Assembly: GCA_016218915.1 (NCBI GenBank)
Contig: JACRCQ010000005.1
Span: forward strand, 124,001 to 188,000
Reading direction: 5' to 3'
Source: Deltaproteobacteria bacterium
GTDB taxonomy: Bacteria; Myxococcota_A; Polyangia; Polyangiales; Polyangiaceae
Length of the DNA: 64,000 nucleotides
Below are positions 14,593-24,030 of the stretch, in pieces. Made by a program: the position numbers and the translations under genes. The notes below the pieces were generated by a model. The model saw nothing but the letters and a program-made list of their open reading frames with translations. It was not told where the DNA came from and ran no database searches. The stretch's first letter is position 1. The number at the start of each line of letters is the position of its first letter.

Positions 14593-17502
14593 TCAGAAGT
14601 GAGTCGATGCGCTCATCAGGAACGTCCGGCCGTACTGCAGAATCGTGGTCTGACGGCTCGTTTCCCGGCTGATCGGCACCGTGTACCGCCAGTCGAAGAC
14701 GTTGTAGGCGCCAATGGCGTACCGGACCGTCCCACGCGCTGCCTCCCCGGAGAACACGACATCCCACACACATGCCGGGTCCGTGCGCCCTTGCGCCGGG
14801 TCCCCTTCCTGGTCGTGCTTGTCATAGCGCGGGCCTTCGATCGACACGCGCGTAGAGGCGATCAGCACCTGCGGGATGATCGGGACGGAGCCTTTGAGGG
14901 CAGCGAGGTGCTCGGGCGAGTTGGGCACCTCGCGCAACAGGGGAGCCGACGCGTTGTGGCTCTGCAAGTACTGGGAGCGCTGCAGGGAATAGGAGCCGGA
15001 CACAGCCCACCCTTGATGCCATTCCCGACGCAGCTCCACCTCCCCGCCCACGGTGAGCACCGGGGACAAGGAATTCTCGTAGTGGAACAGCGACTCCGGC
15101 GTGCCGTCCCCGCGGCCGGTGATCAGGCTGTCGATGTAGTTGGCATACCCGGCGACCATGCCGACCCACGTGTTCGAGAACCGATGGGAGAACTCGACCT
15201 CGGGCGACCACAACGTCTCAGGCCGGAGGTGAGTCACGTCGGCGCTGGCCACCTGCGTGGCCCCGCTGTCGCCGTAGTACAGCTCCATGACGCTCGGAGC
15301 CCGGAACGCCTTGCCACCGAGGAACTTGAGGATGCCTCTTTCGTAGGGCCGGAAGATCAGCGCGACGCGTGGATTGAGCGAAGCCCCGTAGGTGGAGTGC
15401 CAGTCGACGCGCGCACCGCCGGACATCCGCATGCTGTCCCAGGGAGTGAGGTCCGCAAGGGCATAGGCCGCAGCCATGCGGAAGGGATCATTGCGATCCA
15501 GGTAGACACCGTCCTCACTCCTCCCACGCTGCTGTGCGAGAAAGTGCAGCTGGGACTCTCCACCGAGCGTGAGCTTTGCACGCGTCGCAGGCTCCACCAC
15601 CACGCGTCCTTCGCCTCCTGCCCATGCGCCTGCGTATCGCTCCTCCATCAGACCGCCATCTGCCGGTGCATATGGGTAGGCACCATGGAATCGATACGAG
15701 TCGGCGAACGCGCGGGTCATGATCTGCACGCCCCGGACTACCTCCTTGTCGAACTTGGCTTCGACGAAAGCTCGGGTATCGGCGTTGCTCGTGCGGGGAT
15801 CGCCGAAGAGCGAGTCATAGGCGCCGTTGGGAATCCGCTTCTTGTGCGAATGCAGCTGCCATTGCAGCGAAAGGGAATTCCACCAGGCCTTGCCGGAAAC
15901 CGTTCCTGACTTGAATCCGTCGACGTGTCGGGCCCACCCGCCCTCGTCGGCGTATTCAGGAAGGTAGTAGTCCCTTCCGTTCGATCTGCCTGCCCCTACC
16001 GACATCCAAACGCCCGCGTTCTTGCCCAGGCGCAGGTCGACCCTCCCTCGGGCCCGCGCCATCCCGTAGTCACCCGTGGACACGCCGACCTCTGCCCCGC
16101 TTTGCGGACCGGTGTTGCGTGTCACCAGGTTCACCACCCCGGAGAATGCGCCGGTTCCGTACAATACCGAGCCCGGTCCCCGCACCACCTCGATTCGTTC
16201 GATGTCGCCGAGATCGGTTCGTCCGTCGTAGCCGACATACGACGACCCCATCCAGTTGTCGTTCATCGCATGCCCGTCCACCAGCACGAGCACCCGGTTG
16301 CCGTAGTCCCCAAGCCGGGAGAATCCGCGGAAACCCAGGGTTGGATAGGAACGATCGTCGGAGACGTACACCCCCCGCACGCCTCGCATCGCTTCCAGGA
16401 TGTTCGGGTACGCCATGGTGCGCAGCTCGTTCTGCGAGATGATCGTGACCGAGCCCGGCGCGTCTTCGACCGATTCCGTGCTGCGCGATGCTGCGGACAC
16501 CTCCTCGAATCGACGAAGCTCCAGATCGAGGCGTACCTGCCGGTTGGGCAGGACTGCGATCTGTCTCTCCACGGAGCGATATCCTGAAAGCGAGACCCTC
16601 ACCCTGTGGGATCCGGCGTGAACGAGGAGCACCGCGGGTGAGAACCCCACGGGTCGTCCATCGATCTCCACCAGCGCTTCGCGCTCGTCCGTGCTGACAA
16701 CCACTGTGCCTTGGAGCGGCTCCAGCTTCGTGCGCACGGTCAGGACGGCTCGTGGGGCGACCTCGACAGTCTGGATTACAGATTGAAAGCCGTCACGGGT
16801 GAAGTAGAGCGTGTGCTTCCCTGGCGGAAGCGAGGTCTGGCAGGGGATCGCACAGACCGCTGGCGCATTCTCGTCATCCACGTGCATCTGCGTTCCGGCA
16901 GGCTCTCCAGCCGCTCGGATCGTCCCGAGGATCCGCTTGAGCGTGATGCGCACAGGGCGGATGGCTCCTGCTTCCACCTCCAGCGCGTCGGTCTGTGCCG
17001 GCTCATAGCCATCCAGTGCGAGCAGGACTTGATAGCGCCCAGGCGACAGCCCAAGGCGTCGCGGCGAGTTGCCTCGCGGGCCGAGATCCCGTCGATCCAG
17101 GTACACCGTAGCGCCCGGCGGATCGGTGACGATATCGAGCACCGCAACTCCGGGACCGATCCGGGCCAGTGCTTCCTCGATTCGCTGGCGCACCTGGGGA
17201 TCAGACTCCTGCTCCAGGGTCTGCGTGTAGTACCGATAGGCGTCGGGATACTGCTTGAGCTGCTCGCAGGCGCGAGCGATGTTGTAGATGACGTTCCGGT
17301 TGGGCACGAGGCGGTTCGAGAACATGAAGTGCTCGAGTGCACCGCGATAGTCGCCCGCCTTGTACCTCTCGGCTCCGATGGTGAAGTGCAGCTCCGCTTC
17401 GTCTGCAAGGTCGTCTGCGCGAAGCGAGGGGGAACGAACCAGGAATGCAGCGAACACCAAGCAGGCGGCGGTGCTTCTCCAGAACGCGCCGATGCTCTTC
17501 AT
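14593..17502 (-). CDS. TonB-dependent receptor with N-terminal TPR and PEGA domains
   Basis: 969 residues. Signal peptide (1-29); TPR-like region (about 30-120, HFTIGAERYKAGDYRGALEH); then three PEGA-type beta modules (about 125-335, with GATVYLDRRDLG and ALVEIDGRPVGFSPAVLLVH). The plug domain starts near residue 345 (DAPGSVTIISQNELRTM, IERIEVVRGPGSVLYGTGAF). A 22-strand barrel runs to a C-terminal Phe (FLMSASTHF). Receptors of this family import large ligands across the outer membrane using TonB energy. A periplasmic TPR-PEGA extension is not part of the standard receptor and may read ligand state or bind peptidoglycan. Its ATG overlaps the stop of the Ser/Thr kinase gene (17499-17502), so the two are coupled. 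Confidence 0.88.
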   Translation of the reverse strand: MKSIGAFWRSTAACLVFAAFLVRSPSLRADDLADEAELHFTIGAERYKAGDYRGALEHFMFSNRLVPNRNVIYNIARACEQLKQYPDAYRYYTQTLEQESDPQVRQRIEEALARIGPGVAVLDIVTDPPGATVYLDRRDLGPRGNSPRRLGLSPGRYQVLLALDGYEPAQTDALEVEAGAIRPVRITLKRILGTIRAAGEPAGTQMHVDDENAPAVCAIPCQTSLPPGKHTLYFTRDGFQSVIQTVEVAPRAVLTVRTKLEPLQGTVVVSTDEREALVEIDGRPVGFSPAVLLVHAGSHRVRVSLSGYRSVERQIAVLPNRQVRLDLELRRFEEVSAASRSTESVEDAPGSVTIISQNELRTMAYPNILEAMRGVRGVYVSDDRSYPTLGFRGFSRLGDYGNRVLVLVDGHAMNDNWMGSSYVGYDGRTDLGDIERIEVVRGPGSVLYGTGAFSGVVNLVTRNTGPQSGAEVGVSTGDYGMARARGRVDLRLGKNAGVWMSVGAGRSNGRDYYLPEYADEGGWARHVDGFKSGTVSGKAWWNSLSLQWQLHSHKKRIPNGAYDSLFGDPRTSNADTRAFVEAKFDKEVVRGVQIMTRAFADSYRFHGAYPYAPADGGLMEERYAGAWAGGEGRVVVEPATRAKLTLGGESQLHFLAQQRGRSEDGVYLDRNDPFRMAAAYALADLTPWDSMRMSGGARVDWHSTYGASLNPRVALIFRPYERGILKFLGGKAFRAPSVMELYYGDSGATQVASADVTHLRPETLWSPEVEFSHRFSNTWVGMVAGYANYIDSLITGRGDGTPESLFHYENSLSPVLTVGGEVELRREWHQGWAVSGSYSLQRSQYLQSHNASAPLLREVPNSPEHLAALKGSVPIIPQVLIASTRVSIEGPRYDKHDQEGDPAQGRTDPACVWDVVFSGEAARGTVRYAIGAYNVFDWRYTVPISRETSRQTTILQYGRTFLMSASTHF

Positions 17503-18872
17503 CGCTGCAGCCGTATGTCAGAATCAGGCGGCTTGTCGGGCCCTGGTTTCTTTGCAGAGGGCACTGGAGGCGGCGGCCGTTTCGGAGCTGATTTTGCGGG
17601 CACCGGTTGGGCAGATGCAGCGGGCTTCTCTCTCACTGGATCCGGAGTGGATGGAGGAAGGACCGGCACGTCAGCGCTGGCTGCTGCAACAGGCGGCGCC
17701 GAAGAGGCCACAGGCGGACTCACGGACGCCTTCGGTCCACCGTCTGCGGCCTGCAGTGAACGCCAGCCGAAGAATCCAGCGCAGGCGAGCCCCAAGGCAA
17801 GTGCGCCGACCACCACGGGCATGGAGGACCCGCGGTCACGCCGTGAATCCGGGGCGGGCTGCAGCGGCCGCACCAGCTGCGTCGGCTGCACCAGCAGTCG
17901 CCCTCCTGCAGTGTCCTGATCTGGCCCCCAGTTATCGCCGAGCCCGTATCCGAGGGAGGTCCCGATCTCCCCGAGCTCGACGAACACCTGCTTCATGTTC
18001 TGCACCCGCTTCGAGGGATCCTTCTCCATGCACCTGCGCACGAAGTCCTCGAGCGCTGCGGGCACGTCGATGTCGGGATTGCACGCTTTCATCCTCGGAA
18101 TCGGATCGTGGATGTGCGCGACCAGGGTCTTGATCGCCTGGTCGGAGTCAAAGGGGACCACGCCACACAGGACTTGGAAGAGCATCACGCCGAGCGAGTA
18201 GACGTCGGTCCGGTGGTCGACTTCTCCCCGCGAGATCTGCTCAGGCGACATGTACCTCGGCGATCCGAGAAACGTGCCTTCCTTGGTCACCTGGTCCGAA
18301 TCGTCTCGCAGCACCTTGACCAGGCCGAAGTCCACGATCTTGACGAGATCTCCCCCGTCGTCCTGAGGAACGAGCATCACGTTCGAAGGCTTGAGGTCGC
18401 GATGAATTGCGTCGTGCGCGTGCGCGTATCGCAAACCAGAGGCCAGCTGACGGAACAGGCCGATCACATCCTTGGGGGACATCGGGCCCATGCGCGCCAA
18501 CCGGGAGAACAGCGTCTCGCCCGCGAGGAACTCCATGACCATGAAGTACGACTCCGGCGCGCTGGTCTCGATGCAGCCGTAGTCGAACACGGTCACGATG
18601 TTGCGGTGCTGCAGCTTCGAGAGAATGCTGGCCTCCATCAGGAAGCGCTTCTGGAACCCCTCAACGTCGTCCCCTGACGTGAACCGCTGGTGGAGAACCT
18701 TGAACGCCACGGTGCGTCCGAGGGGGATCTGCTCGGCTCGGAAGATCCTCCCCATTCCTCCGGTCGCGATCAGCTCGAGCACCCTGTAGCGCCCGTTGAC
18801 CACGGTATCCACGAGCGAGGCTTCACCCGAGGGGTCGAAGCGAAGCTGGAGGGTGGGGTCGTCGCTGGACAT
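17499..18872 (-). CDS. membrane-bound Ser/Thr protein kinase (Hanks type)
   Basis: 457 residues from ATG 18870-18872 (MSSDDPTLQL); a longer in-frame start at 19076 would add a Pro/Arg leader and overlap the divergent gene. The kinase domain is complete: Gly loop TGGMGRIFRAEQ (37-48), Lys58 (VAFKVL), HRDLKPSN (157-164), DFGLVK (181-186), GSPRYMSPEQ. A disordered linker leads to one transmembrane helix near residues 360-380 (VVGALALGLACAGFFG), with a Pro/Ala/Lys-rich periplasmic tail. The kinase therefore sits in the inner membrane. It is translationally coupled to the TPR-PEGA receptor gene, which suggests a sensing or control link between them (inference). Confidence 0.93.
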   Translation of the reverse strand: MSSDDPTLQLRFDPSGEASLVDTVVNGRYRVLELIATGGMGRIFRAEQIPLGRTVAFKVLHQRFTSGDDVEGFQKRFLMEASILSKLQHRNIVTVFDYGCIETSAPESYFMVMEFLAGETLFSRLARMGPMSPKDVIGLFRQLASGLRYAHAHDAIHRDLKPSNVMLVPQDDGGDLVKIVDFGLVKVLRDDSDQVTKEGTFLGSPRYMSPEQISRGEVDHRTDVYSLGVMLFQVLCGVVPFDSDQAIKTLVAHIHDPIPRMKACNPDIDVPAALEDFVRRCMEKDPSKRVQNMKQVFVELGEIGTSLGYGLGDNWGPDQDTAGGRLLVQPTQLVRPLQPAPDSRRDRGSSMPVVVGALALGLACAGFFGWRSLQAADGGPKASVSPPVASSAPPVAAASADVPVLPPSTPDPVREKPAASAQPVPAKSAPKRPPPPVPSAKKPGPDKPPDSDIRLQR

Positions 18873-19045
18873 GATCGGGTCTGTTTGAACAGAGAACGGC
18901 CAATTTGCGGAGTGTCTGTAGGGGCTCGGTGAAGGAAAACGGGGCGCTGGCGGTCGGGGCTCCATTCTGCGGTTACCTTGACAACGGAATCCGTCGGGCA
19001 GCGTCAATCCGTTGACTAACCCAGCGCGCAGGCGACAATGGCTCC

Positions 19046-20296
19046 ATGGCTGCGACGACGAGGAAATCACTGGCAATTCTGGCTAGCGCATGGGCGATGC
19101 TCGCTTCGTACGCTTGTGGAAGCTCTGACGAGACCGTGCCGCCGCAGGGCAACGCAGGCAGCGCAGGGGCCGACGGCGGATCCACAGGAGGCAGCGCCGG
19201 GGCCGGAGGGAAGGCAGGGAGCGGGGGTCAGGCCGGCGCCGCTGGCGGACAAGCTGGCTCGAGCGGAAAAGGAGGCACCGGAGGCCAGGCAGCAGGCGCT
19301 GGGGGCCAGGCTGGCAGCGGCGGGCAGGCCGGTGGCGGCGCTGGACAAGCAGGAGCTGCGGGTACGCCGCTCCTGGCTGGCGTCAACCTGTCGTGCGCAG
19401 AGTTCGCAGCAGGCAAGATCCCGGGCAGCTACGGCACGGACTACATCTATCCCAGCGCAGACGAGGTGGACTACTTCGTGGGAAAGGGGATGAACACGTT
19501 CCGTCTGCCTTTCCTGTGGGAACGCCTGCAGCCGGCTTCTCCGGGACCGCTGGATGCGACCGAGGAGACGCGCTTGTCGACCATCGTCAGCCATGCTCTC
19601 GGAAAGGGCGCGTACGTCATTCTCGATCCGCACAACTATGCCCGCTACTACGGAACGGTGATGGGCGAAGGCAACGCGATTGCCGCGCTCGCAGACCTGT
19701 GGTCGCGGCTGGCTGGCAAGTACAAGGCAGAGCCGCACGTGCTGTTCGGGTTGATGAACGAGCCGAACGGCCTGGCCACCGAGACGTGGCGTGATGCTGC
19801 GAACGCCTCCATCAAGGCGATTCGGGATGCAGGTGCGAGCAACCTGATCCTGGTTCCTGGCAACGCCTGGACCGGTGCGCATTCCTGGAGCTCTGACTGG
19901 TACGGCACCGCGAACGCGGTCGCCATGCTCGACATCGTCGATCCAGGCAACAACTACGTGTTCGAGGTGCATCAGTACCTCGACTCTGATTCCTCGGGCA
20001 CCAGCGATCAGTGCGTCAGCACGACCATCGGCTCCGAGCGCCTCCAGGGCTTCACCGATTGGGCCCGCACCCACGGCAAGCAAGCGTTTCTCGGGGAGTT
20101 CGCAGGGGCGCGCAACGACACCTGCTACCAGGCCGTGGATGACATGCTCAGCTACTTTGATCAGAACCGCGACGTATGGATGGGCTGGACGTGGTGGGCG
20201 GCAGGTCCGTGGTGGGGCGACTACATGTTCACGCTCGAGCCTGACAACGGTGCGGATCGTCCGCAGATGGCAATCCTCGCGCCCCATTTGCAGTGA
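19046..20296 (+). CDS. GH5-family endoglucanase-like lipoprotein
   Basis: 416 residues. Lipobox ASYACGSS, then a ~85-residue Gly/Ala/Ser linker (GGSTGGSAGAGGKAG style). The catalytic TIM-barrel starts near residue 110 (LLAGVNLSCAEFA). The acid/base Glu239 is in GLMNEPNG and the nucleophile Glu351 is in FLGEFAG; His/Tyr motifs such as YVILDPHNYARY and FEVHQYLDSD support the GH5 call. Substrates of close types are beta-1,4-glucans, though the exact glycan is not readable from sequence. As a surface or periplasmic lipoprotein it would degrade polysaccharide outside the cell. It is divergent from the kinase gene across ~170 bases of shared promoter DNA. Confidence 0.9.
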   Translation: MAATTRKSLAILASAWAMLASYACGSSDETVPPQGNAGSAGADGGSTGGSAGAGGKAGSGGQAGAAGGQAGSSGKGGTGGQAAGAGGQAGSGGQAGGGAGQAGAAGTPLLAGVNLSCAEFAAGKIPGSYGTDYIYPSADEVDYFVGKGMNTFRLPFLWERLQPASPGPLDATEETRLSTIVSHALGKGAYVILDPHNYARYYGTVMGEGNAIAALADLWSRLAGKYKAEPHVLFGLMNEPNGLATETWRDAANASIKAIRDAGASNLILVPGNAWTGAHSWSSDWYGTANAVAMLDIVDPGNNYVFEVHQYLDSDSSGTSDQCVSTTIGSERLQGFTDWARTHGKQAFLGEFAGARNDTCYQAVDDMLSYFDQNRDVWMGWTWWAAGPWWGDYMFTLEPDNGADRPQMAILAPHLQ

Positions 20297-20302
20297 TGGA
20301 GC

Positions 20303-21265
20303 ATGATGCGCGCGGTGAACGCTCGTCCTCCCACGATCGCTCTGGCTTGTGCAGCAATCATGATGCCGGCGACCGCAAAGACGACAGAGCCCGAACGGGC
20401 GAGTCTCGTTCGTGTGGCCGTGGAACCGTCGGGCGACTGCCCGGAGCTGTCCGCCTTTCCCGATCGCCTCAAAGCCCTGTCCGGTCGGCTGCGCATCGTG
20501 GCGCCGTGGGTCGAGGCTCCGTTGCTCCGTGTGCGCGTGGTCAGGAGCGACGCGGGACTGCGGGGCGTGCTCGTGTCCCAAAGGCGCGGCAGCGAGGAGG
20601 TCGCACGAGAGATCGAGGGAGCTCGTTGCGAAGATATCGTCGCTGCGCTCGCGCTGGTGGCTGCGCTGCAGATCGATCCGCCCGCAACCGGTGTTCCGAT
20701 CACCTATCACCTGTCCTCCGCGTCCAAGGATGCTCCATCCAGCTGGAAGTACGGGCTGGGCGTGGGAGCTGGGTGGATGGCCGCCTCGGACATGCCCTGG
20801 TTCAGCGGTCTTCGCTTGTGGGCAGACACCAGAGCGGATCGCAGCGGACTGCTCTCCCCAGCATTTCGCCTTGCAGCGCTGCGGCTCCAGTCCGGTACCG
20901 TGCATTCTGACGCAGCCGACTCGTCATTCACGCTCACGGCGGTGTCTGCCGATGCCTGCCCGCTGCATTGGCCTGGCAACGACCTGCTGCACGCGGAACC
21001 CTGCGTTCGCGTCGTTTGGGGGCGGATGAGCGGTACCGCGACCGGCGTGGCAGAGGCACGCAGCGAGGATCGGGATTGGCTGGCTGCAGGGCTGGCAGGG
21101 CGGGCCATGCTGCATCCAGTGGGGCCCCTGGTCGTGATCGGAGAAGCGAGCTGGGAGATGCCACTGTTGCGCTACCAGTTCTATCTCGATCCGGGTACGC
21201 CCCTCTTGAGGATTCCGGCTCACACCTTCGGGCTCACGATCGGCTTGGGTCTGCAGTTTGACTGA
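20303..21265 (+). CDS. exported protein of unknown function, next to an ECF sigma gene
   Basis: 320 residues with a hydrophobic leader (IALACAAIMMPATA). The first half is a compact domain of about 110 residues (VAVEPSGDCPELSAFPDRL, then GARCEDIVAALALVAALQID). The second half has alternating strands with Gly/aromatic ends (WKYGLGVGAGWMAA ... LLRIPAHTFGLTIGLGLQF), the style of a small outer-membrane barrel ending in an aromatic/acid residue. This arrangement, domain plus barrel next to an ECF sigma factor, recurs in Polyangia. The function is unknown. It lies six bases after the GH5 gene and just ahead of the sigma gene, so the four genes 19046-22751 may be one transcript. Confidence 0.7.
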   Translation: MMRAVNARPPTIALACAAIMMPATAKTTEPERASLVRVAVEPSGDCPELSAFPDRLKALSGRLRIVAPWVEAPLLRVRVVRSDAGLRGVLVSQRRGSEEVAREIEGARCEDIVAALALVAALQIDPPATGVPITYHLSSASKDAPSSWKYGLGVGAGWMAASDMPWFSGLRLWADTRADRSGLLSPAFRLAALRLQSGTVHSDAADSSFTLTAVSADACPLHWPGNDLLHAEPCVRVVWGRMSGTATGVAEARSEDRDWLAAGLAGRAMLHPVGPLVVIGEASWEMPLLRYQFYLDPGTPLLRIPAHTFGLTIGLGLQFD

Positions 21266-21303
21266 TCGAATTGGATGATCCGCTTCCATACGTCGATACC
21301 GGG

Positions 21304-21909
21304 ATGATGCGCAGCAGCCTCGACGTACCGTTGGTGCCACTGGCCGAGGAATCGGCAGAGGAGGACCCCTGCGGTCGCGATGCCCTTCGGATCCGCACGC
21401 TCGTGCAGGAGCAGTTTCAGTTCGTCTGGCGTTGCTTGCGCCGGCTCGGCGTGCCGGAATCGAGTGTCGACGACGCTGCGCAGCAGGTGTTCCTGGTGGC
21501 AGCCAGGAAGCTGGGGAGCATCGAACCAGGCCTGGAACGCGCTTTTCTGTTCGGCACGTCCTCGCGGGTTGCATCCGACTACCGTCGAGCGCACGAGCGA
21601 GCAGACGCCAGGCGGGCAGGGCAGGGAGCCATCGACACCGCGCCGGATCGCGCCCCAGACCCGGAGCGAGCCCTTGTGACAGCGTGCCGCAGGGCGATGC
21701 TCGACGAAGTTCTCCTGACCATGCCCGAGGAAATCCGCGCGGTGTTCGTGCTCTACGAGCTCGAAGGGTTGACCGTACCTGAAGTGGCGGCCGCCACAGG
21801 CGTTCCACTCGGAACCGCGACCTCGCGATTGCGCCGCGGACGAGAGCTCTTTCACGAAGGTGCAGCCAGGCTTCGCGCGAGGCTGCAAAGGGAGGATGCT
21901 GGGCGATGA
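21304..21909 (+). CDS. ECF-type RNA polymerase sigma factor
   Basis: 201 residues from ATG 21304; a TTG at 21271 is in frame but weaker. Region 2: LVQEQFQFVWRCLRRLGVPE, VDDAAQQVFLVAARKL. Region 4: VLLTMPEEIRAVFVLYELEG, VPEVAAATGVPLGTATSRLR. The divergent region-2 helix (AFLFGTSSRVASDYRRAHER) is typical of myxobacterial ECF groups. It overlaps by ATGA (21906-21909) the gene for an Ala-rich membrane protein that probably acts as its partner. Targets are unknown; the neighbouring exported protein and GH5 enzyme are reasonable guesses. Confidence 0.9.
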   Translation: MMRSSLDVPLVPLAEESAEEDPCGRDALRIRTLVQEQFQFVWRCLRRLGVPESSVDDAAQQVFLVAARKLGSIEPGLERAFLFGTSSRVASDYRRAHERADARRAGQGAIDTAPDRAPDPERALVTACRRAMLDEVLLTMPEEIRAVFVLYELEGLTVPEVAAATGVPLGTATSRLRRGRELFHEGAARLRARLQREDAGR

Positions 21910-22751
21910 ACGAGCCGCGACAGCTCCTCGAACACGGCGCCGACGACTTCGAGCGTGAGCTGCTCCTTTCTGCCAGGGGCGATCGCGGCAGCGACGGCGC
22001 AATGGCGCGCGCGACCGCGGTTGCGGTGGGCGCGGTCGCGGCAACAGCGACCACGAGCGCAGCTGCCGGGCTGGCGGCCAAAGCGGCGGCTGGAGCTTCG
22101 ACCCTGGTCAAGCCGGTGCTTGCCAGCGCCCTTGCCAAGGTGGTCGTGGCAACGGTCGTGGTGGCATCCGTAGGAGCAAGCGGAGTCATGCTCGCAAGGC
22201 TCGGCTCCGAGTCGACCGCGGCAGTCGCCGTGTCTGCAAGTTCGCCGCCCCGCTCCACACCAGCTCCTGGTAGGTCCTCGCCATGTACTGCGTCTTCGCC
22301 CGAAGCGAGGGATATCCCCGCGGATCCGGTCCAGGACCTCCCCACCCCAGAGCGTCCGCGCAACGTGCATGCTCCCGCGCCGTCCCAAGCGCTCGCCCAG
22401 GAGCCCGTGGAGCAGGATGCGGCCGTTGCTCCCCAGCCGGAGCCAGCGTCGTCTGATGAGCTGGGCGCTGAGGTCCGCGCCATCGAAAGCGCACGCCGTG
22501 CGGTCGAGGCAGGGCGAGGCGCTGAAGCGTTGGCGCTGCTCGATTCCTACGAGAAGCGCTATCCAGGTGGACGGTTCATGCCCGAGGCGACCTTGCTTCG
22601 GGCGCAGACGCTGGTCAGGCTGGGCCGGCGTGAGGAGGCCATTGCGCTGGCAACGAGCCATCTGCGTCTGCTACCGAAGAGTCCGGTAGCGCTGCGCCTG
22701 CGCTCGCTGCTGCCCGAGCTCGAATCTTCGCGCGATGGGGCGATTCGATGA
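21906..22751 (+). CDS. membrane protein with C-terminal TPR-like region, putative sigma-factor partner
   Basis: 281 residues. The N-terminal ~30 residues are acidic (DDFERELLLSARGDRG). An Ala-rich region with one hydrophobic segment follows near residues 77-92 (VVVATVVVASVGASGVML), then a Pro-rich linker. The C-terminal ~90 residues are helical pairs (AIESARRAVEAGRGAEALAL, YPGGRFMPEATLLRAQTL) like outer-membrane-lipoprotein TPRs. In myxobacteria such proteins regularly follow ECF sigma genes with an ATGA overlap. A role as a transmembrane regulator of the sigma factor is an inference from that context; there is no recognisable anti-sigma zinc motif. Confidence 0.7.
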   Translation: MNEPRQLLEHGADDFERELLLSARGDRGSDGAMARATAVAVGAVAATATTSAAAGLAAKAAAGASTLVKPVLASALAKVVVATVVVASVGASGVMLARLGSESTAAVAVSASSPPRSTPAPGRSSPCTASSPEARDIPADPVQDLPTPERPRNVHAPAPSQALAQEPVEQDAAVAPQPEPASSDELGAEVRAIESARRAVEAGRGAEALALLDSYEKRYPGGRFMPEATLLRAQTLVRLGRREEAIALATSHLRLLPKSPVALRLRSLLPELESSRDGAIR

Positions 22752-22794
22752 TCGAAAGGGGTGACAGCCTCCCATTCATCAGCGGAGGCCCCAT

Positions 22795-24003
22795 ATGAGC
22801 AGACGGCTATTCCCCGATGGTCTCGCGTCCGTTATGGCACTCTTCGTTCTGCCCGGGTGCAACACGGGTGATGCCTTGTTGGGTACGATCGAGCAGGTCG
22901 AAGCCGGGGCCATGGACGCCGAGGAGCTGGATGCGGCGTCTGAGCCAGGGCCAGACGACGCCGCGACGTTTCTCGATGTGATTCCAGTGATCGAGTTCAA
23001 TCCCTCCAAGCCGTGCGGACCCTCGCCGCTGCCTGCATGCACGTATCTCTCCGCCGAATCGCAGTGGCCTCTGCAGCTTTCGGCTTCGGACCTCGGCGAT
23101 GGTATCGAGTTCACCGCGCTGGCTCTGCAGGTGGGCAACGTTGCGGTTGCGGCGCGCTCTGCGGCAGATGGCCCTTTCGTGGTCACCACGATTCTCAACC
23201 CGCCTGGCGGGCAGCCAGTCTGGAGTCGGTTCGAGTTCAGCCCAAAGGTGCTGAGTCGCGTCATCGTCGATCTGGTTGTGGGACGTGACGGCGACGGACA
23301 CACGACGATCACGGTGCTTGGTTGCGAGGGACAGACCTGCGGATTGCACGCAGCGACCTTCGACAATGTCGTGGAGATTGGCGACGGGCTGCTCACGGAA
23401 GTGCAGGGCAGCCAGCTACCGGCGGATCTGGAGATTCGCGGCCTCGCCCTTCGCGGAGGAAACGGCGCGCCCTTCCAGGTATGCGTTTACGGCGACGGGC
23501 TTTCCTGCTTCGGGTCAGGCGGCTGGCAGCAGCTGCAGCCATCGGGTCAGACGGGCGTGATCGAGCAGGCCCATTCCTTCGGTCAGGAGAAGATGATCGC
23601 CGCCTGTGCGGATGGCAAAGTGCGGACCCTTGGCGGAAGCGACGAGGAGATCATCAGCGTCGTGGGAGAGCCGCACTTGATCTCGGCCCATGCAGCGGGG
23701 AGCTGGGCAGCGGGGGGGCTGGGTGGAGAAGTGTTGACCGCAATACCGGTCGGCGACACGCGCGCCTGCCTCTTCGGCACAGATCCGATCATCGGTACCG
23801 GAACCAACGGGACCCGCGTCGCGTACGTCTCCTCCGTAGGTCGGTATCTGGTGGGGAGCGTTGCTGACGGCTGGTGTGAGGGGCCGGCCGCGCCCGCGGC
23901 TCCCATCGACGTGGTATCCGACGAATGTGGAATCTCGCTGAACACGCTTGCCATGACGCAAGGGCAGCTCTGGGGCCGCCTGGATTGCGCCATGGGATAC
24001 TGA
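22795..24003 (+). CDS. lipoprotein of unknown function
   Basis: 402 residues. Lipobox at VLPGCNTG (Cys ~22) and an acidic start to the mature protein. The body is a run of short strands and turns with paired Cys (LGCEGQTCGLH, VCVYGDGLSCFG, DGWCEGP), perhaps a beta-propeller, but no repeat is regular enough for me to name. It ends 28 bases from the converging DUF4215 protein gene. Surface or periplasmic location is the only firm statement. Confidence 0.7.
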   Translation: MSRRLFPDGLASVMALFVLPGCNTGDALLGTIEQVEAGAMDAEELDAASEPGPDDAATFLDVIPVIEFNPSKPCGPSPLPACTYLSAESQWPLQLSASDLGDGIEFTALALQVGNVAVAARSAADGPFVVTTILNPPGGQPVWSRFEFSPKVLSRVIVDLVVGRDGDGHTTITVLGCEGQTCGLHAATFDNVVEIGDGLLTEVQGSQLPADLEIRGLALRGGNGAPFQVCVYGDGLSCFGSGGWQQLQPSGQTGVIEQAHSFGQEKMIAACADGKVRTLGGSDEEIISVVGEPHLISAHAAGSWAAGGLGGEVLTAIPVGDTRACLFGTDPIIGTGTNGTRVAYVSSVGRYLVGSVADGWCEGPAAPAAPIDVVSDECGISLNTLAMTQGQLWGRLDCAMGY

Positions 24004-24030
24004 GGCTGTGGAGGGAGTGCGAGGGGAGCG

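Noticed and set aside
19067..20905. Long minus-strand open frame opposite the GH5 gene
   Set aside because: Its His/Arg-rich translation has no family signature, while the plus strand encodes a lipoprotein with both catalytic Glu residues.
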